64,000 nt of DNA. It comes from Cucumis sativus (Eukaryota > Streptophyta > Magnoliopsida > Cucurbitales > Cucurbitaceae). The notes beneath the pieces are model-generated. The model was not told the DNA's origin. It saw only the letters and a program-made list of their open reading frames with translations, and ran no database searches. Both the position numbers and the translations under genes were made by a program. Shown here piece after piece: positions 23,735 to 35,039 of the stretch (position 1 is its first letter; each line of letters begins with the position of its first letter). Location: contig NC_026658.2 in NCBI RefSeq assembly GCF_000004075.3, positions 1,364,001 through 1,428,000 on the forward strand. The letters run 5' to 3'.

Positions 23735-25876
23735 ATGGCCCAAAAGGTTAATGCTAACCAAAATGGTTCAATGGAAAGCTTGTGCAGCAGCCATCAGGAT
23801 CCACTCAACTGGGGTTTGGCCGCTGATTCCATGAAGGGAAGCCATCTGGATGAGGTCAAGCGGATGGTGGAAGAGTATCGAAGGCCTTTGGTTAAGCTTG
23901 GAGGACAAACTCTCACCATTTCTCAGGTTGCTGCCATTGCCACTCGTGATAATGATGTCCTTGTAGAATTGGCCGAGTCTGCAAGGGCCGGTGTCAAAGC
24001 TAGCAGCGATTGGGTGATGGAGAGCATGGGTAAAGGCACTGATAGTTATGGTGTTACTACTGGCTTTGGTGCTACTTCCCATAGAAGAACCAATCAAGGT
24101 GGAGCTCTTCAAAAGGAGTTGATTCGGTTTTTGAATTCTGGCATCTTTGGAAATGGAAGTGAATCAAATCACACTTTGCCTCACTCTGCAACAAGAGCAG
24201 CTATGTTGGTGAGAATCAACACTCTTCTTCAAGGGTATTCTGGCATTCGATTCGAGATTTTGGAAGCCATTACTAATCTCTTGAACCACAACGTCACTCC
24301 ATGTTTGCCACTTAGAGGAACAATTACTGCTTCGGGAGATTTGGTTCCTTTGTCTTATATTGCAGGGTTGCTTACCGGTCGTCACAATTCAAAAGCTATT
24401 GGACCTAATGGAGAAATCCTTGATGCAAAGGTTGCTTTTGAACAAGCTGGTATTGATTCTGGGTTCTTTGAGTTGCAGCCTAAGGAAGGTCTTGCTCTTG
24501 TTAATGGCACTGCTGTCGGTTCTGGGTTGGCTTCCATTGTTCTCTTTGAGGCAAATATTTTAGTTGTTTTGTCTGAAATTTTATCTGCAATATTTGCTGA
24601 GGTGATGCAAGGAAAGCCTGAATTCACCGATCATTTGACCCATAAGTTGAAGCACCACCCTGGTCAAATTGAAGCAGCTGCAATCATGGAGCACATTTTA
24701 GATGGAAGCTCCTACATGAAAACGGCAAAGAAATTACATGAAATGGATCCTCTCCAAAAGCCCAAACAAGATCGTTACGCTCTTAGAACTTCTCCTCAAT
24801 GGTTGGGTCCTTTGATTGAAGTGATTCGTTTCTCCACCAAGTCAATTGAGCGGGAAATTAATTCAGTCAATGACAACCCTTTGATTGATGTTTCAAGAAA
24901 CAAGGCGCTACATGGAGGTAACTTCCAAGGAACGCCGATTGGAGTTTCTATGGACAACACTCGTTTGGCCGTTGCATCCATTGGAAAGCTAATGTTTGCT
25001 CAATTTTCAGAATTAGTCAATGATTTTTACAATAACGGTTTGCCTTCTAACCTTTCTGCAAGTCGAAATCCAAGCTTGGATTATGGCTTTAAAGGTGCTG
25101 AAATTGCCATGGCTTCTTATTGCTCTGAGCTTCAATATCTTGCAAATCCTGTCACAAGTCACGTCCAAAGCGCCGAGCAACACAACCAAGATGTTAACTC
25201 TCTTGGTTTAATTTCCTCAAGGAAAACAGCTGAAGCCATCGATATTCTTAAACTCATGTCTTCCACATTCTTAGTTGCTTTATGTCAAGCAATTGACTTG
25301 AGGCATTTGGAGGAAAACTTGAAGAGCGCGGTGAAAAGCACAGTTAGCCAAGTAGCAAAAAAAGTGTTGACTACCTCTTCCAATGGCGCACTTCATCCTT
25401 CAAGATTTTGTGAGAAAGATTTACTCAAAGTTGTTGATAGGGAATACACATTTGCATACATTGATGATCCATGCAGTGCCACCTACCCACTTATGCAAAA
25501 GCTAAGGCAAATTATTGTTGAGCATGCACTTAAAAACGGCGATAACGAAACAAACGAAAACACCTCAATCTTCCAAAAGATTGGTGCTTTCGAAGAGGAG
25601 TTGAAGGCAATCTTACCAAAGGAGGTTGAAAACGTAAGGTTAGCATATGAGAATGGAAACTCTAAAATTGAAAATCAAATCAAGGATTGTAGATCTTACC
25701 CATTATACAAATTTGTGAGAGAGGAGTTGGGAACAAGATTGCTAACTGGCGAAAGGGTAATTTCTCCCGGAGAAGAGTGCGAGAAGGTATTCACCGCTTT
25801 AAGTCAAGGAAAGATGATTGACTCTATCTTCGAATGCTTGAAAGAGTGGGATGGAACACCAATTCCTATTTGTTAA
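23735..25876 (+). CDS. PAL: PAL-C: phenylalanine ammonia-lyase, intact
   Basis: Same reaction as PAL-B, encoded in one 713-residue frame without introns. It starts [17 protein letters not shown]. The MIO triad is Ala199-Ser200-Gly201 and Phe132 is kept. The threonine/serine-rich stretch [13 protein letters not shown] corresponds to the region where a PAL phosphorylation site was mapped in bean (family knowledge). It differs from PAL-D at only a few residues, among them Leu16, Ser135 and the Val of ANILVVLSE, where the others have ANILAVLSE. It lies in copy 1 of the tandem duplication and shares promoter and 3' flank with PAL-D. Confidence 0.97.
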   Translation: MAQKVNANQNGSMESLCSSHQDPLNWGLAADSMKGSHLDEVKRMVEEYRRPLVKLGGQTLTISQVAAIATRDNDVLVELAESARAGVKASSDWVMESMGKGTDSYGVTTGFGATSHRRTNQGGALQKELIRFLNSGIFGNGSESNHTLPHSATRAAMLVRINTLLQGYSGIRFEILEAITNLLNHNVTPCLPLRGTITASGDLVPLSYIAGLLTGRHNSKAIGPNGEILDAKVAFEQAGIDSGFFELQPKEGLALVNGTAVGSGLASIVLFEANILVVLSEILSAIFAEVMQGKPEFTDHLTHKLKHHPGQIEAAAIMEHILDGSSYMKTAKKLHEMDPLQKPKQDRYALRTSPQWLGPLIEVIRFSTKSIEREINSVNDNPLIDVSRNKALHGGNFQGTPIGVSMDNTRLAVASIGKLMFAQFSELVNDFYNNGLPSNLSASRNPSLDYGFKGAEIAMASYCSELQYLANPVTSHVQSAEQHNQDVNSLGLISSRKTAEAIDILKLMSSTFLVALCQAIDLRHLEENLKSAVKSTVSQVAKKVLTTSSNGALHPSRFCEKDLLKVVDREYTFAYIDDPCSATYPLMQKLRQIIVEHALKNGDNETNENTSIFQKIGAFEEELKAILPKEVENVRLAYENGNSKIENQIKDCRSYPLYKFVREELGTRLLTGERVISPGEECEKVFTALSQGKMIDSIFECLKEWDGTPIPIC

Positions 25877-27064
25877 TCCTTGCATGGATATTCGTTGAAT
25901 TCGACCATAGATTGTTGAAAAATATGATAGCCTTAATTTGTATTTGCAATTTCTTTTTATTTTCGTAATTATTTTTAATAATAATTGATACCATTTAATT
26001 CTTCTTTAGTACTTCAATTTGTTCATTAATTTCATTTATACTCCAATCTAATTAATTAACATCGTTGTTGGGAGTATTAATTTAATTTGTGAATTATGGT
26101 TCCATTATTTGACTCTAATATGCACACATCCTTGAATTTGGAGAGAGTTTTAGTCTCCTAAATAATCAATCCTTCTCAAAGTTGTCAATAGGAAGAAAGA
26201 AAAAGAGTATATATTAAAATGTATCAAAGTTATGACTTATGTGTGAGTGATTTAATAGAATACTAAATATATAAATAAATAATTTTAAAATCGTTAAAAT
26301 CACTTTTGTATAAATTTAATATTTTTTTTTTAAAAAAATTACTACTTGAACTATCACTTTTACAAATATACCTTTGATTATATTGCATGTTTATATGTTT
26401 ACAAAAATAATTTATTTTTTAAAGTGAATTTGTGTGGATGCTAAAATTAATTTGAAATATGTTAAAATCACTTTTAAATATGTTTTAATCATTTATAAAA
26501 ACTGATTTTAGCTAAACCACTCCCCCACCGTGTATTAAATAATAATAATAAAAAGATTAGGTTCATATCATTTTAGTTTTTCATATAATACGGTAGGAAA
26601 TTTATTCAAAATTTTAGTCTCTCATGTGGCCAACAAATTTTAAATTTATTCTTTCAAAAGTTAATTTTTATTTAAATAGAATAAAAAAATACTAATTTTC
26701 ATTAAAAAAAAATATAGGATTATATTTTAAAATTTTAGAGTAAAAATGTTATCATTAACATTTTTTTAAATAATAAATCCTAAAATAATGAAAAAGGTAA
26801 CAAAACTACTAAAAATATTTATAAATATAACAAAAACGTAACTCATAAAAAAAAGATAGTAACGAAAGACAACACTAAACATTTATGAATATCTATCATC
26901 ACAATATTATGATTCATTTTACTATATTTAAAAACAATATTCCTTAAACTATTATTGAAGTTAATTGATGATACATAAACCAAAATTAAACAAACTTGGA
27001 TTAATGTACCGCTTCTTAAGAGATTATAACCTTTTTGTTTTGGAATCAAATTGGAAGACAATAA

Positions 27065-27385
27065 TCACTTGCTTGGTAAATATGGCTCCAACAAACTAAA
27101 TAACTTGGCATCAAGTTGGTTTCGAACAAAATGATCACACTCATTTAATATAATATCTTCATGAACGTCATGTATATTTAGGCCATCCTTAATCGTACTT
27201 ACACTGTAATCTGTGATCTCATTAATAATCTTATGTCTTTCTTCGGATTTCTTCTTCTTTTTTGATATATAAATGAAGAACATGAAGAAATGGACGTGTG
27301 TGTGTGTGTGTATGAAAGGAAATGAGTAGCAATTAGAAGAGGTTGGGGAAAGCCAAAGAGACGTATGGAAAAAATGAATATACAT
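27065..27385 (-). other. Unrecognised open frame or gene remnant inside the PAL array
   Basis: A minus-strand frame of 106 codons. Its first half is low in complexity (histidine, lysine and serine runs). The last 55 or so residues have a mixed, protein-like composition (HKIINEITDYSVSTIKDG, LNECDHFVRNQLDAKL, LFSLLEPYLPSK). It could be the terminal exon or remnant of a captured gene, or chance. I recognise no family. It lies outside the duplicated segments. Confidence 0.25.
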
Positions 27386-28748
27386 TAAACCAATAATCCA
27401 TTTTCGGCCTATGCTATATATATTTCATTTTCTTTTAAAGTTTTAATTTGTTTCCATTTTCCAATAACTTCATCTCATTATATTTTTTATTTTTTCTTCT
27501 TTGAAAATCATAGAAATAAAAAAAAAAATCATTTGATTTAAATGCTATTTTGTAATAATTTTTTTACGATCATCTATTCATAGTTGGATATGCATGGCGT
27601 GGGATAATATTTAGATTGTTACATTGAATTATTTTCATGAAATCAGTTTGAGGGTTAGGTTAATAAAAAAAATCTCCAACCAACATATATCTTTAATCAA
27701 ACTATAGTATAACAACAAAAATTAAATTGGGAATGCAAATGAATGGGTTAAAGTTCACCAACCCCATCTTTCACACTCGTATATATTTTTAAGTAATGAT
27801 ATATATTTTAGTTTAATATGTAATGGGTTGAATTAATTAAAGTTTGGACTTTCAACAAATTCTTTAACTAAACGAAACATAATTTTCACACCAAATAATA
27901 TCACACATGGAAATAATATACTGACAAATAAATTTATAGATAAAAGTGATTACCAATAATTTGGGGTTGGAATAATGACTTCTTGACCTAATTAAATCTT
28001 CTACTTGCATGAAAAAATATAAAAATAATTGATGATTTAGAAAATTATTTCAAATAATAAAACACTTAAAAATAATTATATATGTAATAAAAGTTTAGAA
28101 TCTATATTAATAATAAATATCGATAGAATTTGATAAACTTCTATTAAATGTCTATTATCGTTAGAATGTGTATTGTTGATAAAGTTTAAAATTTTGTTAT
28201 ATTTTATAATTATCGATTTATTTTAATGGTGTGCATATTTTAATTTTTTAAAAACAAATTAAAAAGTTGGACAGTAATTTTGTGGGTTTGATTGCCTTCA
28301 ATCACCCTGATAATAAAAGTACATTTTAATTATGGGTCAAACATAGCTCTAATTTGTTTTAGATTTTTGTAAAATGATGTTAATATTTATCAAACATTAA
28401 ATCTATAAAAACAATTATAAAAGACATTTTAATCAAAGAAGAATGAGTGCAATATATCAATCAAACGTACCAAATGCCACAGAAAAAAAAAATCTTGAGA
28501 GAAATTTTATTCCTCTATTCTATAATTTAAAAAAACCACATGGAGTAAAAGAAAGTGAGAGGGAGGTGGCCAGCAAACAAAAAAATAGTACTGGCGATCA
28601 ACTTTGACCATATGACCATATGACCATATGTATATATATACATAAAATAGCACTATGATTATTCTTATCATTACTACTTTTGACCTTTCTTTCTCCACAC
28701 CAAACAAACTCCCACCTCTCTCTTTCCTCAATCCTTCCTAAGTCCTTT

Positions 28749-28776
28749 ACCTAACACACACCTCTTCTCTATTTAA
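28749..28776 (+). promoter_or_regulatory. PAL-D promoter core: ACCTAAC element and TATTTAA box
   Basis: ACCTAAC at 28749-28755 is followed after 14 bp by TATTTAA at 28770-28776. Box and leader lengths are the same as in PAL-C. The leader sequence is nearly unchanged between the two copies. Confidence 0.6.
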
Positions 28777-28893
28777 CCACAAAGCTTCTCATTTTCTCCT
28801 CACAAAATCAACTCAGCAACCATTTCAAACCCAATTCAAATTTATCCTCTCTCATTATTCCTTACTCTCTGTGCAGTACACTCTTAAATTAAA

Positions 28894-31035
28894 ATGGCCC
28901 AAAAGGTTAATGCTAACCAAAATGGTTCAATGGAAAGCTTTTGCAGCAGCCATCAGGATCCACTCAACTGGGGTTTGGCCGCTGATTCCATGAAGGGAAG
29001 CCATCTGGATGAGGTCAAGCGGATGGTGGAAGAGTATCGAAGGCCTTTGGTTAAGCTTGGAGGACAAACTCTCACCATTTCTCAGGTTGCTGCCATTGCC
29101 ACTCGTGATAATGATGTCCTTGTAGAATTGGCCGAGTCTGCAAGGGCCGGTGTCAAAGCTAGCAGCGATTGGGTGATGGAGAGTATGGGTAAAGGTACTG
29201 ATAGCTATGGTGTCACCACTGGGTTTGGTGCCACTTCCCATAGAAGAACCAATCAAGGTGGAGCTCTTCAAAAGGAGTTGATTCGGTTTTTGAATGCTGG
29301 CATCTTTGGAAATGGAAGTGAATCGAATCACACTTTGCCTCACTCCGCAACACGAGCAGCCATGTTGGTGAGAATCAACACTCTTCTTCAAGGGTATTCT
29401 GGCATTCGATTCGAGATTTTGGAAGCCATTACTAATCTCTTGAACCACAACGTCACTCCATGTTTGCCACTTAGAGGAACAATTACTGCTTCTGGAGATT
29501 TGGTTCCTTTGTCTTATATTGCAGGGTTGCTTACCGGTCGTCACAATTCAAAAGCTATTGGACCTAATGGAGAAATCCTTGATGCAAAGGTTGCTTTTGA
29601 ACAAGCTGGTATTGATTCTGGGTTCTTTGAGTTGCAGCCGAAGGAAGGTCTTGCTCTTGTTAATGGCACTGCCGTTGGTTCTGGGTTGGCTTCCATTGTT
29701 CTCTTTGAGGCAAATATTTTAGCTGTTTTGTCTGAAATTTTATCTGCAATATTTGCTGAGGTGATGCAAGGAAAGCCTGAATTCACCGATCATTTGACCC
29801 ATAAGTTGAAGCACCACCCTGGTCAAATTGAAGCAGCTGCAATCATGGAGCACATTTTAGATGGAAGCTCCTACATGAAAACGGCAAAGAAATTGCATGA
29901 AATGGATCCTCTCCAAAAGCCCAAACAAGATCGTTATGCTCTTAGAACTTCTCCTCAATGGTTGGGTCCCTTGATTGAAGTGATTCGTTTCTCCACCAAG
30001 TCAATTGAGCGAGAAATTAATTCAGTCAATGACAACCCTTTGATTGATGTTTCAAGAAACAAGGCGCTACATGGAGGTAACTTCCAAGGAACACCGATTG
30101 GAGTTTCTATGGACAACACTCGTTTGGCCGTTGCATCCATTGGAAAGCTAATGTTTGCTCAATTTTCAGAATTAGTCAATGATTTTTACAATAACGGTTT
30201 GCCTTCTAACCTTTCTGCAAGTAGAAATCCAAGTTTGGATTATGGCTTTAAAGGTGCTGAAATTGCCATGGCTTCATACTGTTCTGAGCTTCAATATCTT
30301 GCAAATCCAGTGACAAGTCACGTCCAAAGCGCCGAGCAACACAACCAAGATGTTAACTCTCTTGGTTTAATTTCCTCAAGGAAAACAGCTGAAGCCATTG
30401 ATATTCTTAAACTCATGTCTTCCACATTCTTAGTTGCTTTATGTCAAGCAATTGACTTGAGGCATTTGGAGGAAAACTTGAAGAGCGTGGTGAAAAGCAC
30501 AGTTAGCCAAGTAGCAAAAAAAGTGTTGACTACCTCTTCCAATGGCGCACTTCATCCTTCAAGATTTTGTGAGAAAGATTTACTCAAAGTTGTTGACAGG
30601 GAATACACATTTGCATACATTGACGATCCATGCAGTGCCACCTACCCACTTATGCAAAAGCTAAGGCAAATTATTGTTGAGCATGCACTTAAAAACAGCG
30701 ATAACGAAACAAACGAAAACACCTCAATCTTCCAAAAGATTGGTGCTTGCGAAGAGGAGTTGAAGGCAATCTTACCAAAGGAGGTTGAAAACGTAAGGTT
30801 AGCATATGAGAATGGAAACTCTAAAATTGAAAATCAAATCAAGGATTGTAGATCTTACCCATTATACAAATTTGTGAGAGAGGAGTTGGGAACAAGATTG
30901 CTAACTGGCGAAAGGGTAATTTCTCCCGGAGAAGAGTCCGAGAAGGTATTCACCGCTTTAAGTCAAGGAAAGATGATTGACTCTATCTTCGAATGCTTGA
31001 AAGAGTGGGATGGAACACCAATTCCTATTTGTTAA
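28894..31035 (+). CDS. PAL: PAL-D: phenylalanine ammonia-lyase, intact
   Basis: Intronless 713-residue PAL with the MIO triad Ala199-Ser200-Gly201 and Phe132. Compared with the other copies it has private changes: Phe16 for Leu, Ala135 for Ser (FLNAGIFG, also common in other plant PALs), Ser602 for Gly (KNSDNE), Cys619 for Phe (GACEEEL) and Ser682 for Cys (GEESEKVF). The last three fall in the C-terminal shielding region rather than the catalytic core. The frame is open and the promoter is intact, so it is probably expressed and active. Stability or turnover could differ from the paralogues (inference). Confidence 0.96.
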   Translation: MAQKVNANQNGSMESFCSSHQDPLNWGLAADSMKGSHLDEVKRMVEEYRRPLVKLGGQTLTISQVAAIATRDNDVLVELAESARAGVKASSDWVMESMGKGTDSYGVTTGFGATSHRRTNQGGALQKELIRFLNAGIFGNGSESNHTLPHSATRAAMLVRINTLLQGYSGIRFEILEAITNLLNHNVTPCLPLRGTITASGDLVPLSYIAGLLTGRHNSKAIGPNGEILDAKVAFEQAGIDSGFFELQPKEGLALVNGTAVGSGLASIVLFEANILAVLSEILSAIFAEVMQGKPEFTDHLTHKLKHHPGQIEAAAIMEHILDGSSYMKTAKKLHEMDPLQKPKQDRYALRTSPQWLGPLIEVIRFSTKSIEREINSVNDNPLIDVSRNKALHGGNFQGTPIGVSMDNTRLAVASIGKLMFAQFSELVNDFYNNGLPSNLSASRNPSLDYGFKGAEIAMASYCSELQYLANPVTSHVQSAEQHNQDVNSLGLISSRKTAEAIDILKLMSSTFLVALCQAIDLRHLEENLKSVVKSTVSQVAKKVLTTSSNGALHPSRFCEKDLLKVVDREYTFAYIDDPCSATYPLMQKLRQIIVEHALKNSDNETNENTSIFQKIGACEEELKAILPKEVENVRLAYENGNSKIENQIKDCRSYPLYKFVREELGTRLLTGERVISPGEESEKVFTALSQGKMIDSIFECLKEWDGTPIPIC

Positions 31036-32184
31036 TGCTAACCTGAATATTCGTTGAATTCGACCATATGCACTTAAAATTAGATGATACTCTTAATTTG
31101 TATTTGCAATTTCTTAATTATTCCTAATAATAATGGATACCATTTAATTCTTCTTCGGTACTTTAATTTGATCATTAATTTCTGTTCTACCAATTTAATT
31201 AATTAACTTCGTAGTTGGGAGTAATAATCTCATTTGTGAATTATGGGTAATATCAAATCACAAATGTTATTATTAAAATTACATAGAATTCATCCCACAA
31301 ATAAAATTAAACAAATTCCAAAGTATCAAAATTATATTTTTGTTAATCCTAAAAAAGATAAAAAAATTTAGCAGTGTGCGCCCATTTTAGTTCTTAATAT
31401 ATATACAGATGTCAATTGAACTAAGTTTTTATTATAAAACTTTTTTCTCTTAATCGAAAAAATAAGAGAAAATTATGAATTTTTTTTTTCTAAAATAGAA
31501 AAAAGATAAATTATGTTTGCACTCCATAGAACAAAACAGACAAAGTTCATTACATTTGATTTTTCTATAAAGTATAAATATTTTGTCAAATATTTTATCT
31601 TTGAAAAATTTTCCAAAAAAAATGTATAAGGAAAACTTAATCAAATGCAATCTTGTTGATAAGTAAAAGGTGGTCAATCTAACTGCATTTGCAAATTACG
31701 TTATCATTACAATTAACGTTACTATACTGTATGTCATATTTATTATTACTGTTTTACTCTATACAGTAGTAAATGTGATAAATAAAATACAATCAAATTA
31801 CATTTTTACTTATAATATATCACAATTAATCTATAGATGAAATTTCATTACAATGACACCAACACTAATTTTCATTATAGATGAATAAACGTGATGTTGT
31901 TGAGTAAAAGGACGTAATAAATTGTTACTATGTTGGAGTTACTTAAGATTGAAAAGAAATTTTTTTAACTTTTTGAAGAATTATGGAATGTAATATAATT
32001 TAATTTTTGGAAAAATGCCAAAAAGTTTGGTTAAGAAAAGGAAGGATGTGCTGACTAAGACTAAGATGTTGCTTAAAATGGTGCCACGTTTACAAACCTC
32101 CATATATTATGGACCATATCTTATCCTTCAAATTGGATAATAATAATCCCATTTCTCTCTTCTTCCTTTCCACACTGAACTTCC
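31036..32184. other. Spacer between the PAL array and NXD1
   Basis: The first 200 bp are PAL-D 3' flank shared with PAL-C. The rest is AT-rich without a recognised gene. A TATATTAT stretch at about 32103 may be the NXD1 TATA box. An ATG at 32109, out of frame with NXD1, lies within or just after that box and so is probably upstream of the transcript. Confidence 0.5.
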
Positions 32185-34987
32185 ATGGAAATTGGAGACC
32201 AAAAATGTTCATCATCAGGCTATGGCAAACCTCCATGGATGTTCAGAGGAAGGTCATTATTAATGAATTCAAAACTTCCATTTTACTTTTTCTTCATTCT
32301 TCTTTTTTTTCCCCATTTCTCAGGGCCTTGTATCAACTCCATCTTGTTAAGGCTACAACTGCTCGAGCTTGTATTCCTAAGGAGTTGAGACTTGTTGAAG
32401 CATTTGGGTATTTCTTTAATCATTGTGAATTTTGTTTAATTTCTCTGATAATTGAAGATACAATTAATGGGTGTGTTGAAATCATGAAATGTGGCTGGAT
32501 TGATATGATTTAGTAGTGTGCTTTTGTTTAATGTATGCTTAAAATGTGTTGTTGCTGTCTGTTTCTCCCTCTACAGTTATACTCTTGGTGGGTTTTTTCT
32601 TGCTAACTATGATGACAGTCCAGCAGGAACTTTTGATGAGGTCTGGTTTTTCTTTTTCTTTTTCTTCTCTCTTTGCCTTCATCTTTCTTTCTTTGTTGAA
32701 ACTAAATCAATGGAAATTTGGTGCTTTAGCTAATATAGAACCCCATGTTTTGATTTTGTTTTGGCAGCTTGTAGTAATTTCTGGAATTGTTTGGAACCGC
32801 CCAACCTCTTGCGCGTATGCTTTTTCTATCACCCTTTTGTTCCATTGATGATTATGAGAGTGGTTGAATGTTTAGTGGCATACTTTTGTAATTTTGTTTG
32901 GTTGATTAGTTTGATCAATGTTCTGGTTGAACCGGTTATTAAGTGAAGCTGGGTTTTTTTGGACCGGCTTGGGTCTGGTCTGCAGTGGAGTGGTGGTATA
33001 GTTTGAATGATGAGTATAAAATAAGATGAAAGGGGTTTGCAAGAACATAGAATTTGGGTAGACCTATGTCTTGTTTCTTGCTAGTTTTTTTTCTTCTACA
33101 TTATTGTTGATTCTTACTTGGCTTTCTTTTATGAAAGCAGATGGGCAGCTAAGGTTCTAGTGAACAGTGCTGAAGCTTGTGATCATGGAAGAAAGGTATG
33201 GCATTTGAAGGATTGTTGATATTGATTTCTGAGGCTTGATTTGTATGGAATTTGAAACAAATTTTTGTGAACTTGTTATCATCCCATGTCTGTTTCTGTG
33301 GTAATTTGAACATTCTGAATATTGTTTGTTCTCCATCTGCCCTGTAGTCTCTTCTAACCATTCTTTACCCCCAATATATATGAGTGGAGGGATATGCCAA
33401 ATTATCAATATACTACTTTTCCCAAGACACTCATATCCCATTCTTGGTTTATCCAATGAGCAAAAGTGGAGAAGTTTTTTAATTTTCATAGTACATATAT
33501 GTGTGGTATAGTAGAGCCTGGTAGAAATGGAAGTTATCATGCATCACTTTAGGGTTCAATGTATACATGACCCATTTGGTAAGGCCCAAATGAAATCAAG
33601 CCCACTCTGAAAGGACACAAGTTTTAGGAAAATCATTTTAAATAACAAAACTTTTAAAAATACTTTCAAATATAGCAAAATATTACAATGACTCTATCAC
33701 GGTTTATTAGATTGATTGTGATTATTTGCTATATTTTGTAAACTTTTTTTTTTTTCATTTTGCTATATTTGAAAATAGCCCTAAGTTTTATGACCTTGTG
33801 TTATTGGGTGAAATTACATAATCTACTCTAATGTGTATGGTAATACTCAACTCTCGCTCTCAATCCCCTCTGCTTGCTGTTCTTTCTATTTTTTTTTATT
33901 TCTTTTCCTCATTCAGTGACTTACTAATGTAAATCTCTTTTTTTTTCTCCTTTTTTCTTTTAAATTCTAACCACTAATTACTACGAACATTTTAGAGGAG
34001 TGAAAACTCAAAAAAAAAAAAAAAAAAAATCAATGAGTTACGAGAGTGAGGAGCGAGAATCGAGAGTATCAATAGACATACACAATAGGATGATTTTGTA
34101 AATTCCATCTTTTCATTGGCTCATCATCTTATAACACTTTAGGTGCTACTGAAATTTAGTCTTTATTCAGAATGACTTTCTAAGTATTTGAAAAGGTGTT
34201 TTTAAGCAAGCTAAGTTGGTTGTTATAGCCTGATAGTTATAATAGTATGTGACATGTGTTCGGGTGCAAACTGTTTTAGTTTGGATTGTAATAGTTTGTG
34301 TTTGGGGTGAAGATTATTTTAGTCTGAGTTGGTAATTGTAAACACTTTAACATAAGAGGGAGAGGAAGGATGGGTAAGAAACAGTACACGATAGCAAATA
34401 GGGGTTTTAAATAGTACAACTATAGATGATTGTAGGTTATACTAAAATGGTTGTAAATACGACTATTCTAATTGGAGCCTAAGAAATGACATGAGCTTTA
34501 ATAGCTCACTCCCACCAATTTCAAGTTGGATCCTTAACACCCGTTTAGTCATTCAAAATATGTCTTATGGTCTTAATTCCAACTTTTCAAGGTGATAACA
34601 TAATGGATTACCCAGACCTTAGAAGTGGATAGCATTCTCCTTTTGACTTCCAAATGTTTGCCATAATTTTATGGCAACGATAGTTCATACTTCTCTTCAA
34701 AGTTATACTTGTAGCTTAAAAGTTTTCTGTAAGAAGGAATTCTTGAGCACCGTCCTTGTTAGATATTGTAGACTTTCAGTTTCCATAAAACCAAGATATT
34801 TTGGGGAGAGGAACGATAAGGTGTCTAGAGGGTGGGAAAGGGACCCTTAAGAGATTTGGTCCCCGATGAAATTTCATCTCTTTGGTCTTCGTTTTCGAAG
34901 CTCTTTTTTCCTTTAGAAAACATTTCTCTTAGTTGGACCCTCTTCCTTTAGTAGGGGCGTTTTGTTAGGCTGGTTGTTTTTTCTGTC

Positions 34988-35039
<52 letters not shown>

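Larger units (their letters stand above)
22275..26093 (+). repeat. Tandem segmental duplication, copy 1 (contains PAL-C)
   Basis: Matches copy 2 at about 27651-31243 in its distal upstream segment (AGGGTTAGGTTA, CACCAACCCCATCTTTCACAC), proximal promoter, leader, coding sequence and about 200 bp of 3' flank (ending GTGAATTATGG). The two start codons are 5,159 bp apart. The upstream halves hold different insertions around 22690-23080 and 27990-28230. Ends are approximate. Confidence 0.8.
25877..28893. other. Spacer between PAL-C and PAL-D
   Basis: The first 200 bp are 3' flank shared with PAL-D. The middle (26100-27400) is unique AT-rich DNA with a short (TG)n tract near 27297-27310 and one minus-strand open frame described separately. 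From 27651 the sequence is copy 2 of the duplication. A decayed CTATC/GATAG-type element may lie near 28080-28220. Confidence 0.6.
27651..31243 (+). repeat. Tandem segmental duplication, copy 2 (contains PAL-D)
   Basis: Partner of the segment at about 22275-26093; see that entry for shared landmarks. Copy 2 is slightly shorter, mainly through differences in the distal upstream part. Just upstream of its promoter the motif TGACCATA is present three times in tandem (28605-28629), whereas copy 1 has one copy followed by a longer (TA)n tract. Confidence 0.8.

Noticed and set aside
32109..32513. Plus-strand frame of 134 codons overlapping the first NXD1 exons
   Set aside because: It is in another frame, begins in or next to the putative TATA box, and runs through introns; the NXD1 frame is supported by family matches.
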